Assembly (NCBI RefSeq): GCF_040370365.1
Contig: NZ_BAABWQ010000001.1
Location: 806,001 to 870,000, forward strand
From: Shimia sp040370365
Lineage (GTDB): Bacteria > Pseudomonadota > Alphaproteobacteria > Rhodobacterales > Rhodobacteraceae
Direction: 5' to 3'
DNA length: 64,000 nt
The position numbers were made by a program, and so were the translations under genes. The notes under the pieces are model-generated. The model worked only from the letters and a program-made list of their open reading frames with translations, had not been told where the DNA came from and did no database searches. This document shows positions 53,795 through 63,390 of the stretch, one piece after another (positions within the stretch are counted from its first letter, which is position 1; each line of letters begins with the position of its first letter).

Positions 53795-55698
53795 TTACCG
53801 CCAAGCAATTTGAGAAGGCCCTTGGTCGCTTCTTCTTCGAGCTTCTTTTTTAGGGCGTCTTCGGAGGATTGTCCTTCCTCTTTCTGCAGCCCCAGTTCCT
53901 TTTCCAATGCCTTCACAGCTTCATCTTCCACAGCCTTGATTTCTTTATCAAAGCTTCCTTTGATCGCGGCATCCAAGTCAGGCACAATGCTTGGGTTGCT
54001 CCAGCTGCCCCGCACTTTGACCGGCACAATCAGGCTTGCACCATCCGCGCCACGCAACTGAGGTGTGAACAGGTAGTCGATGGTCTGCTGACCAATTCCG
54101 ACGGTGCCTTTGCCAGTTGCTGCCATACGTGGCAAACCCATCGCCAAGTCGTCGTTGCGAAGCACGCCATCGGTGATGGTCCAGCTGGCAGACATGTTGT
54201 CAAACACCGTGGTGCCTCCGGTCACATCCCCACGCAACAGCCGGTCCAAGTCTATCCCGGCAATGGTGCCCCGGCCAACCTGCATGGCCCCGTCGCCACT
54301 CAGCTGTTTCATCAAGGCATCAAGGCTCTGTCCGGAGCTCAGAAACCGGCTTTCAAAGTCTGCTTTACCTGTGAACCGGCCCAGCCCCGCCGTCGCTTGC
54401 AACAACGGCTGCAACGCAACCTGCGTCACCGAAAGATCGCCACGCACCGAAAGCCCATTCCGGTTGTTGGCAACAAACGTTCCCGCAACCGTGCCCTCAT
54501 AGGCTGCCATCTCCGAAAGCGTCGCAACGGCTCGGGCCCGATCAATCTCAACCGTCGCACGCGTTCGGCCAATCTCCAAGCCGCCCAATTGCATCGTTTC
54601 TGCGGCAAAAGTGATTGTGCCATCCACCAATCCCAATGCGCTGGCATCAATGGGATCTTCAGACCATCCGACAGACACGCCCTCCGTCTCGGAAGCTTGA
54701 GCGCCGTCCGTTGTTCCCAGCATCAACGCATCGGTGGCAATCTGGGCGGTCACCCTCGGGCGCACACCAGACAACTCTACATCCGCCTGAACGGCCAAGA
54801 CATTGCCCAATGCTTCCACTTCGCCGCCACGCAACGTCAACTGGGCGTCACGCGTCAAGGTTACCTCACCGCCTACTTTCAACGGCCCCTCCACGCCACC
54901 AGCGCCCAGCGCCGCCAAAAACGCCGCCCCATCGGGCGCATCCAAGTGCACCCGTCCACTTGCTTCTGGGGCGATACCGACACGCCCGTCAAACGACGCC
55001 TGACCGCCGGCTGCAGACAAGGTTGCAGAGACATCTGACACGCCTCCCTGCAATAACACCAAAGGTGCCACAACAGATGCCGCAACATCCATGTCAGTGC
55101 CAAACGGGGCGGCTTGCAACGAGATATCCGCCGCCTGCCCGCGCCCTGGCCAACGCATTTGCAGCGACAGACCTGAAATTTCCTGTCGTGCACCACCATG
55201 CTCAATATACCGCACGCGCGCATCGCTCAGAACCAGACGGTCCAACGCAAAATCTTCATAAGATGTCGCCTCAGGCGCGGCACCACTTTCCGGGGCCTGC
55301 GTCGCCGTCGTTGCCTCGCTTAAGTCCCAATTTGCTTGTCCGTTTTTCCCACGCTCAAGCAGCACATCTGGCGCCACCAACTCGATGTTTTTGATCCGGA
55401 TGTTGCCACCAAGCGCCGCCATAACATCCACGCCAATCACCGCTTTCTGGGCGGAGAACATCGGCCCTAGGTCCGACCAAGCTGCGTTGCCAAAACTGAC
55501 ATCTTCCGCACTGACACCCAGCACTGGATACCAGCTGATCCCAACGGCACCGCCAAAGGTCAAATCCCGCCCGGTCTGCGATTTGACCTGATCTGCCGCC
55601 AGTTTTGCAATCTTCTCACCCGGCAGGGCGACAATCAAAACCACCGCGCCGATCACCAAAATCACTGCCGCTGCCACAATCGTTCGGATCACCTTCAT
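53791..55698 (-). CDS. AsmA-family outer-membrane/lipid-transfer protein
   Basis: The 635-residue protein has one N-terminal membrane anchor (VIRTIVAAAVILVIGAVVLI) and a long beta-rich periplasmic part with an AsmA-type C-terminus. AsmA-like proteins are thought to move phospholipids to the outer membrane. GGAGGT precedes the start. The tail is rich in Lys and Glu (KEIKAVEDEAVKALEKELGL). Confidence 0.87.
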   Translation of the reverse strand: MKVIRTIVAAAVILVIGAVVLIVALPGEKIAKLAADQVKSQTGRDLTFGGAVGISWYPVLGVSAEDVSFGNAAWSDLGPMFSAQKAVIGVDVMAALGGNIRIKNIELVAPDVLLERGKNGQANWDLSEATTATQAPESGAAPEATSYEDFALDRLVLSDARVRYIEHGGARQEISGLSLQMRWPGRGQAADISLQAAPFGTDMDVAASVVAPLVLLQGGVSDVSATLSAAGGQASFDGRVGIAPEASGRVHLDAPDGAAFLAALGAGGVEGPLKVGGEVTLTRDAQLTLRGGEVEALGNVLAVQADVELSGVRPRVTAQIATDALMLGTTDGAQASETEGVSVGWSEDPIDASALGLVDGTITFAAETMQLGGLEIGRTRATVEIDRARAVATLSEMAAYEGTVAGTFVANNRNGLSVRGDLSVTQVALQPLLQATAGLGRFTGKADFESRFLSSGQSLDALMKQLSGDGAMQVGRGTIAGIDLDRLLRGDVTGGTTVFDNMSASWTITDGVLRNDDLAMGLPRMAATGKGTVGIGQQTIDYLFTPQLRGADGASLIVPVKVRGSWSNPSIVPDLDAAIKGSFDKEIKAVEDEAVKALEKELGLQKEEGQSSEDALKKKLEEEATKGLLKLLGGN

Positions 55699-55925
55699 AG
55701 GGACCTCCTTCACTTGCTCTGCTTTCAGCCTATGCGCGCGCAGCGACGCAAGCAATCACACAGACCGGGGAAAATGCGTCATCGGGCTGCATACAGGTCC
55801 CGACCAACACTCCTGACCACTCTCAATTGTCTCGGGGTCACTTGGCCGCAAAGCCGCGTGAGACGGAGCTCCACGCCACCACCATTCCCTTTGCCAAATC
55901 AACCGCGCTCCCATATATGGCCCCC

Positions 55926-57308
55926 ATGTCCAGCAACCCGCCAGAACTCCGCCCCGATCTCGCCCGCACCACGCTCACCGGTGATGCGCGCCCCGGCCAG
56001 CCCACCATCGGCATGGTCTCCCTTGGCTGTCCCAAAGCCTTGGTCGACAGCGAACGCATCCTCACGCGCCTGCGCGCCGAGGGCTATGGTATCTCGCCGG
56101 AGTATTCTGGCGCTGATGCGGTGATTGTGAACACCTGTGGCTTTCTGGATTCCGCCAAGGCCGAAAGCCTTGAGGCCATCGGCGAAGCCATCCAAGAAAA
56201 CGGCAAAGTCATCGTGACCGGCTGTCTTGGTGCTGAGCCCGAGTATATCACCGGCGCTCATCCAAAGGTGCTCGCCGTGACCGGCCCACACCAATATGAA
56301 CAAGTGCTAGATGCGGTGCACGGTGCGGTCCCGCCCAGCCCCGATCCCTTTATCGATCTTTTGCCAGCCAACAACGTGTCGCTCACACCGCGCCACTACA
56401 GCTATCTAAAGATTTCAGAGGGGTGTAACCACAAGTGCAAGTTCTGCATCATCCCGGATATGCGCGGCAAACTGGCGTCCCGTCCGGTGCATGCGATCCT
56501 GCGCGAAGCTGAAAAGCTGGTCGACAACGGTGTGCGCGAACTGCTGGTGATCTCACAAGACACCTCCGCTTACGGGCTCGACCGCAAATACTCCACCCAC
56601 CCGTGGAAAGACCGGGAGGTGCGCAGCCACATCACCGATCTGTCGCGCGAACTCGGCCAATTTGACGCTTGGGTGCGCCTGCACTACGTCTACCCCTACC
56701 CCCATGTGCGCGAGCTGATCCCGCTGATGGCAGACGGCCTGATCCTGCCCTACTTGGACATCCCCTTCCAACACAGCCACCCAGACACGCTCAAACGCAT
56801 GGCGCGCCCGGCACACACCTCCAAAACCCTGACCGAGATCGCTGCATGGCGCGACATCTGTCCAGACATTACCCTGCGTTCCACCTTCATCGTCGGCTAT
56901 CCCGGCGAAACCGAGGCCGAATTCCAACACCTGCTGGATTGGATGGACGAGGCGCAACTGGATCGCGTGGGCTGTTTTCAGTACGAAAACGTCGATGGCG
57001 CGCGCTCCAACGATCTGCCCGATCATGTGCCAGCGGAGGTCAAACAAGAGCGCTGGGACCGGTTTATGGAGAAAGCCCAAGCGATTTCAGAGGCCAAACT
57101 GGCCGCCAAAGTTGGCAAAACCATGGATGTGATTGTGGACGACATTGATGAGGACGGCATCGCCACCTGCCGCACCAAAGCCGACGCACCAGAGATCGAC
57201 GGCAACCTGTTCATTGACGAAGGCACAGACGGGCTGAAAGTTGGCGATATCGTCAGCGTTGAAGTTGATGAGGCTGGCGAGTATGATTTGTGGGGTAAAC
57301 TCGGATAA
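55926..57308 (+). CDS. rimO: Ribosomal protein S12 methylthiotransferase
   Basis: The 460-residue radical SAM enzyme adds a methylthio group to Asp89 of ribosomal protein S12. An N-terminal MTTase domain begins near IGMVSLGCPKALVDSE, the radical SAM cluster is in CNHKCKFC, and a TRAM domain ends the protein. ATGs at 55917 and 55926 are both possible starts. Confidence 0.93.
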   Translation: MSSNPPELRPDLARTTLTGDARPGQPTIGMVSLGCPKALVDSERILTRLRAEGYGISPEYSGADAVIVNTCGFLDSAKAESLEAIGEAIQENGKVIVTGCLGAEPEYITGAHPKVLAVTGPHQYEQVLDAVHGAVPPSPDPFIDLLPANNVSLTPRHYSYLKISEGCNHKCKFCIIPDMRGKLASRPVHAILREAEKLVDNGVRELLVISQDTSAYGLDRKYSTHPWKDREVRSHITDLSRELGQFDAWVRLHYVYPYPHVRELIPLMADGLILPYLDIPFQHSHPDTLKRMARPAHTSKTLTEIAAWRDICPDITLRSTFIVGYPGETEAEFQHLLDWMDEAQLDRVGCFQYENVDGARSNDLPDHVPAEVKQERWDRFMEKAQAISEAKLAAKVGKTMDVIVDDIDEDGIATCRTKADAPEIDGNLFIDEGTDGLKVGDIVSVEVDEAGEYDLWGKLG

Positions 57309-57513
57309 CGAAACTCTCCCGTGGCGAGCTTCCCGGCGCACAGGTAGTTAAAGTCAAAGGTGTCGAAAACGACCACGACAATCCTGATCGCTCCAAATCA
57401 GACAACGTGAACCGAAAGAAGTAGCACCCCGGCGCCTGCCCTTCGGGGCGCGCTGGCTGAACCAAAAGTTCAGTTCAAGCGTATCCTATTCAAACACGAG
57501 AATAGGACATGCC

Positions 57514-57903
57514 ATGCCCAAAACCCGCGTGCTCTACAACGCAGATTGCCCGGTCTGCAACGCAGAAATCTGCCACTACCGCGATTACAGTAAGGCCCAA
57601 GGACTCACGCTTGGCTTTGATGATCTCAACACCGATGCCTTGAAAGATTGGGATATCGATGCGGACACCGCAGCACGAAGATTGCATGTGATCCACAACG
57701 GAAGGCTCTACGATGGAATCCCGGCGTTCCTAGTTCTCTGGCAGGAAATGCCCCGCTATCGATGGCTTGCCCGCCTTGTTGGCTTGCCCGGCATCCGACA
57801 CCTCGCTTGCCTGCTGTACGATTGGGCTTTGGCTCCCCTGATTTATCGCAATCATCTGCGTCGTATGAGACAGCGCGCGGCGGCATCTGATCACCTCTGC
57901 TGA
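57514..57903 (+). CDS. DUF393 (DCC-family) thiol-disulfide-like protein
   Basis: The 129-residue protein starts MPKTRVLYNADCPVCNAEI, the DxxCPxC motif of the DCC family, which has a thioredoxin-like fold. A redox role is possible. AGGA precedes the ATG. Its 3' end overlaps the converging DUF6455 gene by 13 bases. Confidence 0.88.
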   Translation: MPKTRVLYNADCPVCNAEICHYRDYSKAQGLTLGFDDLNTDALKDWDIDADTAARRLHVIHNGRLYDGIPAFLVLWQEMPRYRWLARLVGLPGIRHLACLLYDWALAPLIYRNHLRRMRQRAAASDHLC

Positions 57904-58163
57904 AGCAACCTGTCAAACACCTCTGCATGTTTGCAGAATTCAGGCGCTTGAGAGGCCTGTTGCGCCTGACAGGCCAGCCAATCTTTACACGCCGCGCTCG
58001 CACAACATCGCCGACACTGAGTGACCATCGTGGCATACTCTTTGGCGGTTAACTGTCCTCCGGCCAACGCCTCACTCAGCGAAACACCCAAACTGCGCGC
58101 CACGCTGCGGGTCAGCCAGAAATGTGTTTGGGGATCGCCCAGCATCGACACCCTGCCCATCAC
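57891..58163 (-). CDS. DUF6455 family protein, copy a
   Basis: The 90-residue protein has cysteines as CRRCCASAACKDW and later EFCKH. It is the last of three tandem paralogues. Its ATG overlaps the previous stop by 4 bases. The shared CxxC-x5-C pattern suggests metal or Fe-S binding; no function is known. Confidence 0.75.
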   Translation of the reverse strand: MMGRVSMLGDPQTHFWLTRSVARSLGVSLSEALAGGQLTAKEYATMVTQCRRCCASAACKDWLACQAQQASQAPEFCKHAEVFDRLLQQR

Positions 58164-58441
58164 TCCTGTACCTCCAATGCGGTCTTGAGTTGGGCAAACC
58201 GTGCTTGGTTGGCGCAGCCCTCCGGCGCGTTTTCAGCGGGGCTGTCAGCCAGCGCCTGCTGCGCCTGCCACCGGCCACAACCTGCCTCCCAATCGCAGCC
58301 GCGACAGTGCTCCACCATTTCGGCCCAGTCTTTCTGTGACAACGCAGCGGCCTCCCTCGCCGCCACCAGGTCGGTCTGCGTCAGCTGCGCCATGCGCTGC
58401 GCCAACCAGTAATGATGCCTGCGATCTCCAAGAGGTTTCAT
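58160..58441 (-). CDS. DUF6455 family protein, copy b
   Basis: The 93-residue protein starts MKPLGDRRHHYWLAQRM and has CRGCDWEAGCGRW and a later EGCANQ, the same spaced cysteines as its neighbours. An upstream run of G residues gives a weak ribosome site. Longer frames upstream overlap copy c and are rejected. Confidence 0.72.
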   Translation of the reverse strand: MKPLGDRRHHYWLAQRMAQLTQTDLVAAREAAALSQKDWAEMVEHCRGCDWEAGCGRWQAQQALADSPAENAPEGCANQARFAQLKTALEVQE

Positions 58442-58455
58442 CCGCTGGCCCCCAA

Positions 58456-58713
58456 TCACATTCCCGCCTTCAGCCGATGTAGCAAAGGCACGTTTCGGCA
58501 ATATGTGGGGGCGTCTTTGGCAACCTGAGTGACCTGCAACCGCGCTGCGCAATCTGTTGGATTGCTACATCCGGTACAGCGCGTCACCGCCTCTGAAATC
58601 TCATCAAAGCTCAGCGCGCCACGAATTGCAGCCTCCTGCAAATCCATGCCCAATTGCGTTGCCATGTCGTCAAACAATGCTGCGTGGCGTTTGATGGTGA
58701 TGCTCCGGTCCAT
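58456..58713 (-). CDS. DUF6455 family protein, copy c
   Basis: The 85-residue protein has CTGCSNPTDCAARL and TYCRN, in the family pattern. AGGAG is eight bases before the ATG at 58713, better than the ATG at 58719. It is the first of the three-gene set. Confidence 0.72.
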   Translation of the reverse strand: MDRSITIKRHAALFDDMATQLGMDLQEAAIRGALSFDEISEAVTRCTGCSNPTDCAARLQVTQVAKDAPTYCRNVPLLHRLKAGM

Positions 58714-58789
58714 GCACATATCTCCTGTGTCGCATGTCCCAAGTGTAGCAGCGCCCGTCCAAGCGCCCCTTGATATGCATCAAAGTTGT

Positions 58790-59143
58790 CTAGCCCAAAG
58801 CCTCCAGATAGGCCCGCACGCAGTCCTGCACCCGCCGGAACCGATCTCCACCAAGCTTCACACCGCCATACCAACGCGTCACCACCACGATGTGATCGCT
58901 CAACGCTTCACGTTCCAACATCCGCAAGATCACCAACCCTGCGCCGCTTTCGCCATCATCGCTTTTGAGCGGCGTGCCATCGCTGAGCAACACAGCCCAC
59001 GTGTTGTGCGTCGCCTTGGCAAACTTCTTGTTGCGCTTTAACTCCTTGAGGAACATATCCGCCGCTTTGCGGTCCGCCACCGGTGCGCCGGAAACCGCGT
59101 ATTTGCTGCCCCGATCGGTGACCACATTGGTCAATTGCAGCAT
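58790..59143 (-). CDS. YigZ/IMPACT family protein
   Basis: The 117-residue protein has the UPF0029 motifs: THNTWAV, SDDGESGAGL and VTRWYGGVKLGGD. The family is linked to translation control; the bacterial role is unclear. The usual C-terminal domain of longer YigZ is absent. It follows the M48 gene by four bases. Confidence 0.87.
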   Translation of the reverse strand: MLQLTNVVTDRGSKYAVSGAPVADRKAADMFLKELKRNKKFAKATHNTWAVLLSDGTPLKSDDGESGAGLVILRMLEREALSDHIVVVTRWYGGVKLGGDRFRRVQDCVRAYLEALG

Positions 59144-59147
59144 GAAA

Positions 59148-59873
59148 TCAGAGCCCTGCCGCCGTTTGTCTCACAACATTGATGCGGGCGGTGTTGGGCG
59201 GGTGGGTGCCCAAAAACTGGTTGCCCGGATCGGGGGTCCGTTCAAAGAAATTCACCCCAACCAGCGGGTCATAGCCTGAAAGATGCGTCAAAACTGTGCC
59301 AAGGCTGTCCGCCTCAAGCTCATGCTGCTTGGAGTACGACCGTGCCCCTACAGTGGCGCCCAGATCCATTGCCGCCTGAACCGAATTGGGATCGCCGCCA
59401 GCCGCAGCCACCAACAACGCGCCGGCCAGCGCCCCAAATCCGGCGTTGGCCTGTTGGCGTGCAATATGTCCACCAATGTGATGCGCCGCCTCATGTCCCA
59501 TCACAAAGGCCAACTCATGTGCGTTGCGCGTCTCCGCAATCAAAGGGGCTGTGAAGATGATCAAAGGGCGCCCGCTTTTGTCCAACGTCTGATAGGCGTT
59601 TGCGACCTTGGTCTCTTTTTCATCTACCGAGATCAGGTAATCACAATTGGTCCCACTGGAGGTGCGCGCCTTGCATTCGCGCTCCACCACCGGCTCCATC
59701 CGCGCTCTGATTGGAGCAAGCCGCGCATTGGCCTGGTTGTACGTAATGCTCTTGGCTGCGGGCTGTGGAGCGGCCTGAGGCGCTGGCGCAGTGGTTGTTG
59801 ACACACATCCCTGCAGCACAAGTCCCGCGATGAGACACATCCCTGTCGCCTTGCCTCGGTTCATGCTGATCAT
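59148..59873 (-). CDS. M48-family metalloprotease lipoprotein
   Basis: The 241-residue protein has a signal with lipobox (GLVLQGC at about residues 17-23) and the zinc motif HEAAHH. The third ligand region is KQHELEADSLG. It should be anchored to a membrane and cut misfolded or envelope proteins, like small LoiP/YggG relatives. GGGAGG precedes the ATG at 59873. Confidence 0.87.
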   Translation of the reverse strand: MISMNRGKATGMCLIAGLVLQGCVSTTTAPAPQAAPQPAAKSITYNQANARLAPIRARMEPVVERECKARTSSGTNCDYLISVDEKETKVANAYQTLDKSGRPLIIFTAPLIAETRNAHELAFVMGHEAAHHIGGHIARQQANAGFGALAGALLVAAAGGDPNSVQAAMDLGATVGARSYSKQHELEADSLGTVLTHLSGYDPLVGVNFFERTPDPGNQFLGTHPPNTARINVVRQTAAGL

Positions 59874-59996
59874 TTTGGCCTCCCAGAAGTCCACGCCGCA
59901 TCCAATTTACGACGCCTATATGAATTTATGACCGACATGCCAAAGACTCCAGTGGGAAAAGCTTGCGCATGGTTTCACATTCGTTAGGCTGAGATC

Positions 59997-60236
59997 ATGT
60001 TCAGCATAGAGCACGAATTTGACGCCACCGTTGTCACGCTGGTCGATGAAGGCACCGCCCCTTTGGGCGAAGATGTGGTTATCAACATGTTTGAAGACTG
60101 CGTCACCATCGAACAATATGACCCACGCACCGACAGCATGCAAAAAATCACCCTTTCCAACACACAGGTACAGGATCTGACCGCTGCGTTGGATTTGCCG
60201 GAAGGGGTCTACATGCTAAAGCGCGAGCCAACCTAG
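59997..60236 (+). CDS. Conserved hypothetical protein
   Basis: The 79-residue acidic protein has no known domain; the sequence is beta-rich (VVTLVDEGTAPLGEDVVINM). A GAG three bases before the ATG is a weak ribosome site. It sits between converging and diverging genes and may be a small partner of unknown kind. Confidence 0.65.
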   Translation: MFSIEHEFDATVVTLVDEGTAPLGEDVVINMFEDCVTIEQYDPRTDSMQKITLSNTQVQDLTAALDLPEGVYMLKREPT

Positions 60237-60258
60237 CGCGACACGCGACACGGCCGGA

Positions 60259-60552
60259 TCAGTCAACCCGAAACACCTTGTCCCGCGCGGTTGCCCCCCG
60301 GACGAGGGACAGGCGCGATTTTGCTAGTCCGAGGCTTTGGGCCAAGAGCTTTTGCACAGCGGCGTTGGCTTTGCCGTTTTCCGGCACAACGGTCACATAC
60401 ACCCGCAGGACATCACCGTCCTGCACGACCTTGTTGCGCGACGCCTTGGGAGTCACCCGCACAGAAATCTCCGCGCCCGTGAGAACCTCTATGTTCAGCG
60501 CATTTGGCACCCACCCACTCCCTATGATCAGACTGCGATTTACATTCCACAT
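60259..60552 (-). CDS. DUF167 (YggU) family protein
   Basis: The 97-residue protein has the DUF167 pattern: VRVTPKASRNKV, VTVVPENGKANAAVQKLLA and LVRGATARDK. Its function is unknown. It converges with the 79-residue gene. Confidence 0.88.
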   Translation of the reverse strand: MWNVNRSLIIGSGWVPNALNIEVLTGAEISVRVTPKASRNKVVQDGDVLRVYVTVVPENGKANAAVQKLLAQSLGLAKSRLSLVRGATARDKVFRVD

Positions 60553-60608
60553 TTGCGCCGCTTAGGGTAGCCCCGCAAAAGGATGCGCGTTGCAAGGGAC
60601 GACAGATC

Positions 60609-61736
60609 ATGGCCAACACACCGAAAACAGGCTTTTTTTTCGATGAAAAATGCTTCTGGCACTCAGGTGGCAACTATGCGCTGACCTTGCCCGTTGGGGA
60701 TTTGGTCCAACCTTTGGCGGCTGGCGGATTACCCGAGAGCCCTGAAACCAAACGACGTCTCAAAAACCTGATGGATGTCACCGGACTGACGTCCGAGTTG
60801 GATCTGCGCAGCGCACCTGCGGCAACCGATGTGATGCTCAACCGCGTGCATCCGACTGACTTCCTAGCCAAATTCAAGGCGGTTTCTGATGCAGGTGGCG
60901 GCGAAATTGGCCTGCGCACCCCTTTCGGCAAAGGTGGTTATGAAATCGCGGCTCTGTCAGCCGGCCTTGCCGCCAACGCTGTGTGCGCAGTCGCGTCAGG
61001 TGATCTACAAAATGCATATGCGCTATCGCGCCCGCCAGGTCATCACTGTTTGCCGGATTGGCCCAACGGCTTTTGCCTGCTGGCCAATATCGCCATCGCC
61101 ATTGAGGAGGCGCAGGCACAAGGGCTGGCCAAAAAGGTCGCGGTTCTGGATTGGGATGTGCATCATGGCAATGGCACCGAAGCGATTTACTATGACCATG
61201 ACGACGTTCTGACAATTTCTCTGCACCAAGAGCACAACTACCCGCTGGACACCGGAGAAGTTGCCGATCGCGGCACTGGCGATGGCCTCGGACACAACAT
61301 CAACATCCCTTTGCCCCCGGGTGCGGGCCACAACACCTATCTGCGTGCGATGGAGCGTATTGTGCTGCCGGCGCTTCACAGTTTTCAACCCGACATCATC
61401 ATCGTGGCCTGCGGTTTTGACGCCGCCGCTTTTGACCCGCTTTCACGCATGCTTGCGACCGCAGATACCTTCCGTCAAATGACCAAACAGGTCATGACAG
61501 CCGCCGACGTGCTTTGCGACAGCAAGCTGGTACTGGTGCACGAGGGCGGCTATTCCGAAGCTTATGTTCCATTTTGTGGTCACGCTGTGATCGAGGAGCT
61601 TTCAGGCTCTGACATCGTCGCTCCAGACCCGATGGCTGCCGCGCTTACGGCGCGCCAGCCCAACGCCCGCGTCGAAGCATTTTTTGCCACGCTTATCGAC
61701 GAGATGGCCGAAACTTTCGCCAGCCCGCCCGGTTGA
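60609..61736 (+). CDS. Class II histone-deacetylase-like amidohydrolase
   Basis: The 375-residue protein has the deacetylase zinc-site segments RPPGHHCLPDWPNGFCL, VLDWDVHHGNGTEAIYY and the catalytic EGGYSEAY. Bacterial members often act on acetylated polyamines or other small amides. An acetyl group or an aromatic amide is the likely target. Confidence 0.88.
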   Translation: MANTPKTGFFFDEKCFWHSGGNYALTLPVGDLVQPLAAGGLPESPETKRRLKNLMDVTGLTSELDLRSAPAATDVMLNRVHPTDFLAKFKAVSDAGGGEIGLRTPFGKGGYEIAALSAGLAANAVCAVASGDLQNAYALSRPPGHHCLPDWPNGFCLLANIAIAIEEAQAQGLAKKVAVLDWDVHHGNGTEAIYYDHDDVLTISLHQEHNYPLDTGEVADRGTGDGLGHNINIPLPPGAGHNTYLRAMERIVLPALHSFQPDIIIVACGFDAAAFDPLSRMLATADTFRQMTKQVMTAADVLCDSKLVLVHEGGYSEAYVPFCGHAVIEELSGSDIVAPDPMAAALTARQPNARVEAFFATLIDEMAETFASPPG

Positions 61737-61786
61737 AACCCACCCGCGCCACGCCAACATAGCAAACAACCTTCGAGGGAATAACA

Positions 61787-62365
61787 ATGCCTCAACCCAA
61801 CAAAGCCGCGCTGGATTTCCTGCGAACTCGCCGCTCCCGCCCGGCCAAAACCTTGATCAGCCCGGTGCCAACCCGCGCAGAGCTTGAGCCCTTGCTTGAG
61901 GCGGCATTGCGCGTGCCGGATCATGGCAAATTGGAACCTTGGCGGCTGATCGTACTTGAAAGCGCCGCCCTCACCCGCCTTGGAAAACTGGCCCAAGAAC
62001 GTGGCACAGCCATGGGCCTTGATCCCGAAAAGATCACCAAAGGCCACAACCAATTTGCCAATGCGGAACTGGCAGTGGCGGTGATTGAAACCCCGGTGAT
62101 CAGCGAAAAGGTCCCTGACATTGAGCAGTCCTACTCGGCGGGATGTGTTTGTTTGCAACTGGTTAACGCCGCTTTGGCCACAGGCTGGGGCGCCAATTGG
62201 CTGTCTGGCTGGGCCAGCCACGATCGCAGCTTCGTAGAAAACGGTCTGGATCTAGCCCCCCACGAAAGGGTTGCAGGCTTTATCCACATCGGCACCGAAA
62301 AAACCGCGCCTCCTGAGCGCCCTCGCCCCAATATGGAGACCAAAATCACATGGCAGTCGGCCTAG
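61787..62365 (+). CDS. Nitroreductase-family protein
   Basis: The 192-residue flavoenzyme-like protein has an N-terminal FMN-binding stretch (LRTRRSRPAKTLISPVPTRA) and the PDHGKLEPWRLIVL active region. It would reduce a nitro or quinone substrate with NAD(P)H. GAGGGA precedes the ATG. Its 3' end overlaps the next gene by 16 bases. Confidence 0.88.
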   Translation: MPQPNKAALDFLRTRRSRPAKTLISPVPTRAELEPLLEAALRVPDHGKLEPWRLIVLESAALTRLGKLAQERGTAMGLDPEKITKGHNQFANAELAVAVIETPVISEKVPDIEQSYSAGCVCLQLVNAALATGWGANWLSGWASHDRSFVENGLDLAPHERVAGFIHIGTEKTAPPERPRPNMETKITWQSA

Positions 62366-63072
62366 CAATTTCGTCGTTTGGAAAGACTTTGTCGCAAATC
62401 GGTGACCCGCGTTTTCGTCGGGTCCTTTTTAAGGGTGTCGGTCTGACCTTTGTGTTGTTGATCGCAACCTACACCGTATTCTTGATGTTCCTAAACTGGA
62501 TTGGTGCCGGGCAAACGGTGCAAGAACTTGTGGGCAATATCTCATGGGTTGGGGATGTGTTTACCTTCGCGTCCATGCTGCTCATGATCTTCTTGTCGAT
62601 TTTTCTGATGGTGCCTGTGGCTTCAGCCATCACATCGCTGTTTTTGGATGAGGTCGCCGACGCAGTAGAAGATCGCCACTATCCACATCTGCCCGATGTG
62701 CCCAGCGTGAGCTTTGGCGAAGGCGTCAAGGATTCCGTGAATTTCCTTGGTGTCTTGATCGCCGCAAACTTGCTTGCACTGATCGTCTACGCGATCTTCA
62801 CGCCCTTTGCGCTGTTCATCTTCTGGGGCCTGAACGGCTTTTTGCTGGGTCGTGAGTATTTTCAACTGGTCGCGATGCGGCGCGTTGGTAGAGCTGAGGC
62901 GAAAAAACTGCGTAAAAAACATATGGGCACAATATGGCTGGCAGGTATCTTGATGGCGGTGCCCCTGTCCATTCCGCTGATAAACCTAGTGATCCCGATC
63001 TTAGGCGCGGCGACCTTTACCCATCTGTACCATCAACTGGAACCGTCTCCTCAAGCGGCGTCATCCGATTGA
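62350..63072 (+). CDS. EI24-domain (CysZ-like) membrane protein
   Basis: The 240-residue protein has about five hydrophobic segments and the EI24/CysZ layout (VPVASAITSLFLDEVADAV, FWGLNGFLLGREYFQLVAMR). CysZ forms sulfate channels, but many members are uncharacterised. Its last 56 bases overlap the converging DUF1467 gene. Confidence 0.85.
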   Translation: MAVGLAISSFGKTLSQIGDPRFRRVLFKGVGLTFVLLIATYTVFLMFLNWIGAGQTVQELVGNISWVGDVFTFASMLLMIFLSIFLMVPVASAITSLFLDEVADAVEDRHYPHLPDVPSVSFGEGVKDSVNFLGVLIAANLLALIVYAIFTPFALFIFWGLNGFLLGREYFQLVAMRRVGRAEAKKLRKKHMGTIWLAGILMAVPLSIPLINLVIPILGAATFTHLYHQLEPSPQAASSD

Positions 63073-63322
63073 ACCAATCAAGATCGCGCACAGAGATAAC
63101 ACCGGACCAGATGATCAAAGACACCAGAATCCAAATCACCGCTGCCACAGCAGAGGTGATCTTGGCTTTGGTTTTAAGATAATGGTGCTCAGGCGCCCCT
63201 GCATGCGTACCGGGCACCACTTCGCCCACGTCGCCTTGCGTCTGAAGCCGAATCGGAATCACGATCAAAAACGTCATGAACCAAATGACGGCGTATAAAA
63301 CGAGGGCAGAAGTGATTGTCAT
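63017..63322 (-). CDS. DUF1467 family membrane protein
   Basis: The 101-residue protein starts MTITSALVLYAVIW and has two hydrophobic helices and a soluble middle (PGTHAGAPEHHYLK). DUF1467 often sits next to mce, as here. Its function is unknown. Its 3' 56 bases are shared, antisense, with the EI24 gene. Confidence 0.8.
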   Translation of the reverse strand: MTITSALVLYAVIWFMTFLIVIPIRLQTQGDVGEVVPGTHAGAPEHHYLKTKAKITSAVAAVIWILVSLIIWSGVISVRDLDWFNRMTPLEETVPVDGTDG

Positions 63323-63390
63323 AGCGCGCTCCTGAAAAATTCGCGCGGGCGAAATCACCCGCTGATCTTGTCTGTCTTGAGTCGTTTTTT

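Noticed and set aside
53869..55038. 389-residue plus-strand frame opposite the AsmA gene
   Set aside because: Composition typical of an antisense shadow; no motif.
57312..57424. Hydrophilic frame after rimO ending in DNVNRKK
   Set aside because: No start codon in frame after the nearest stop; may be chance or an old extension of rimO.
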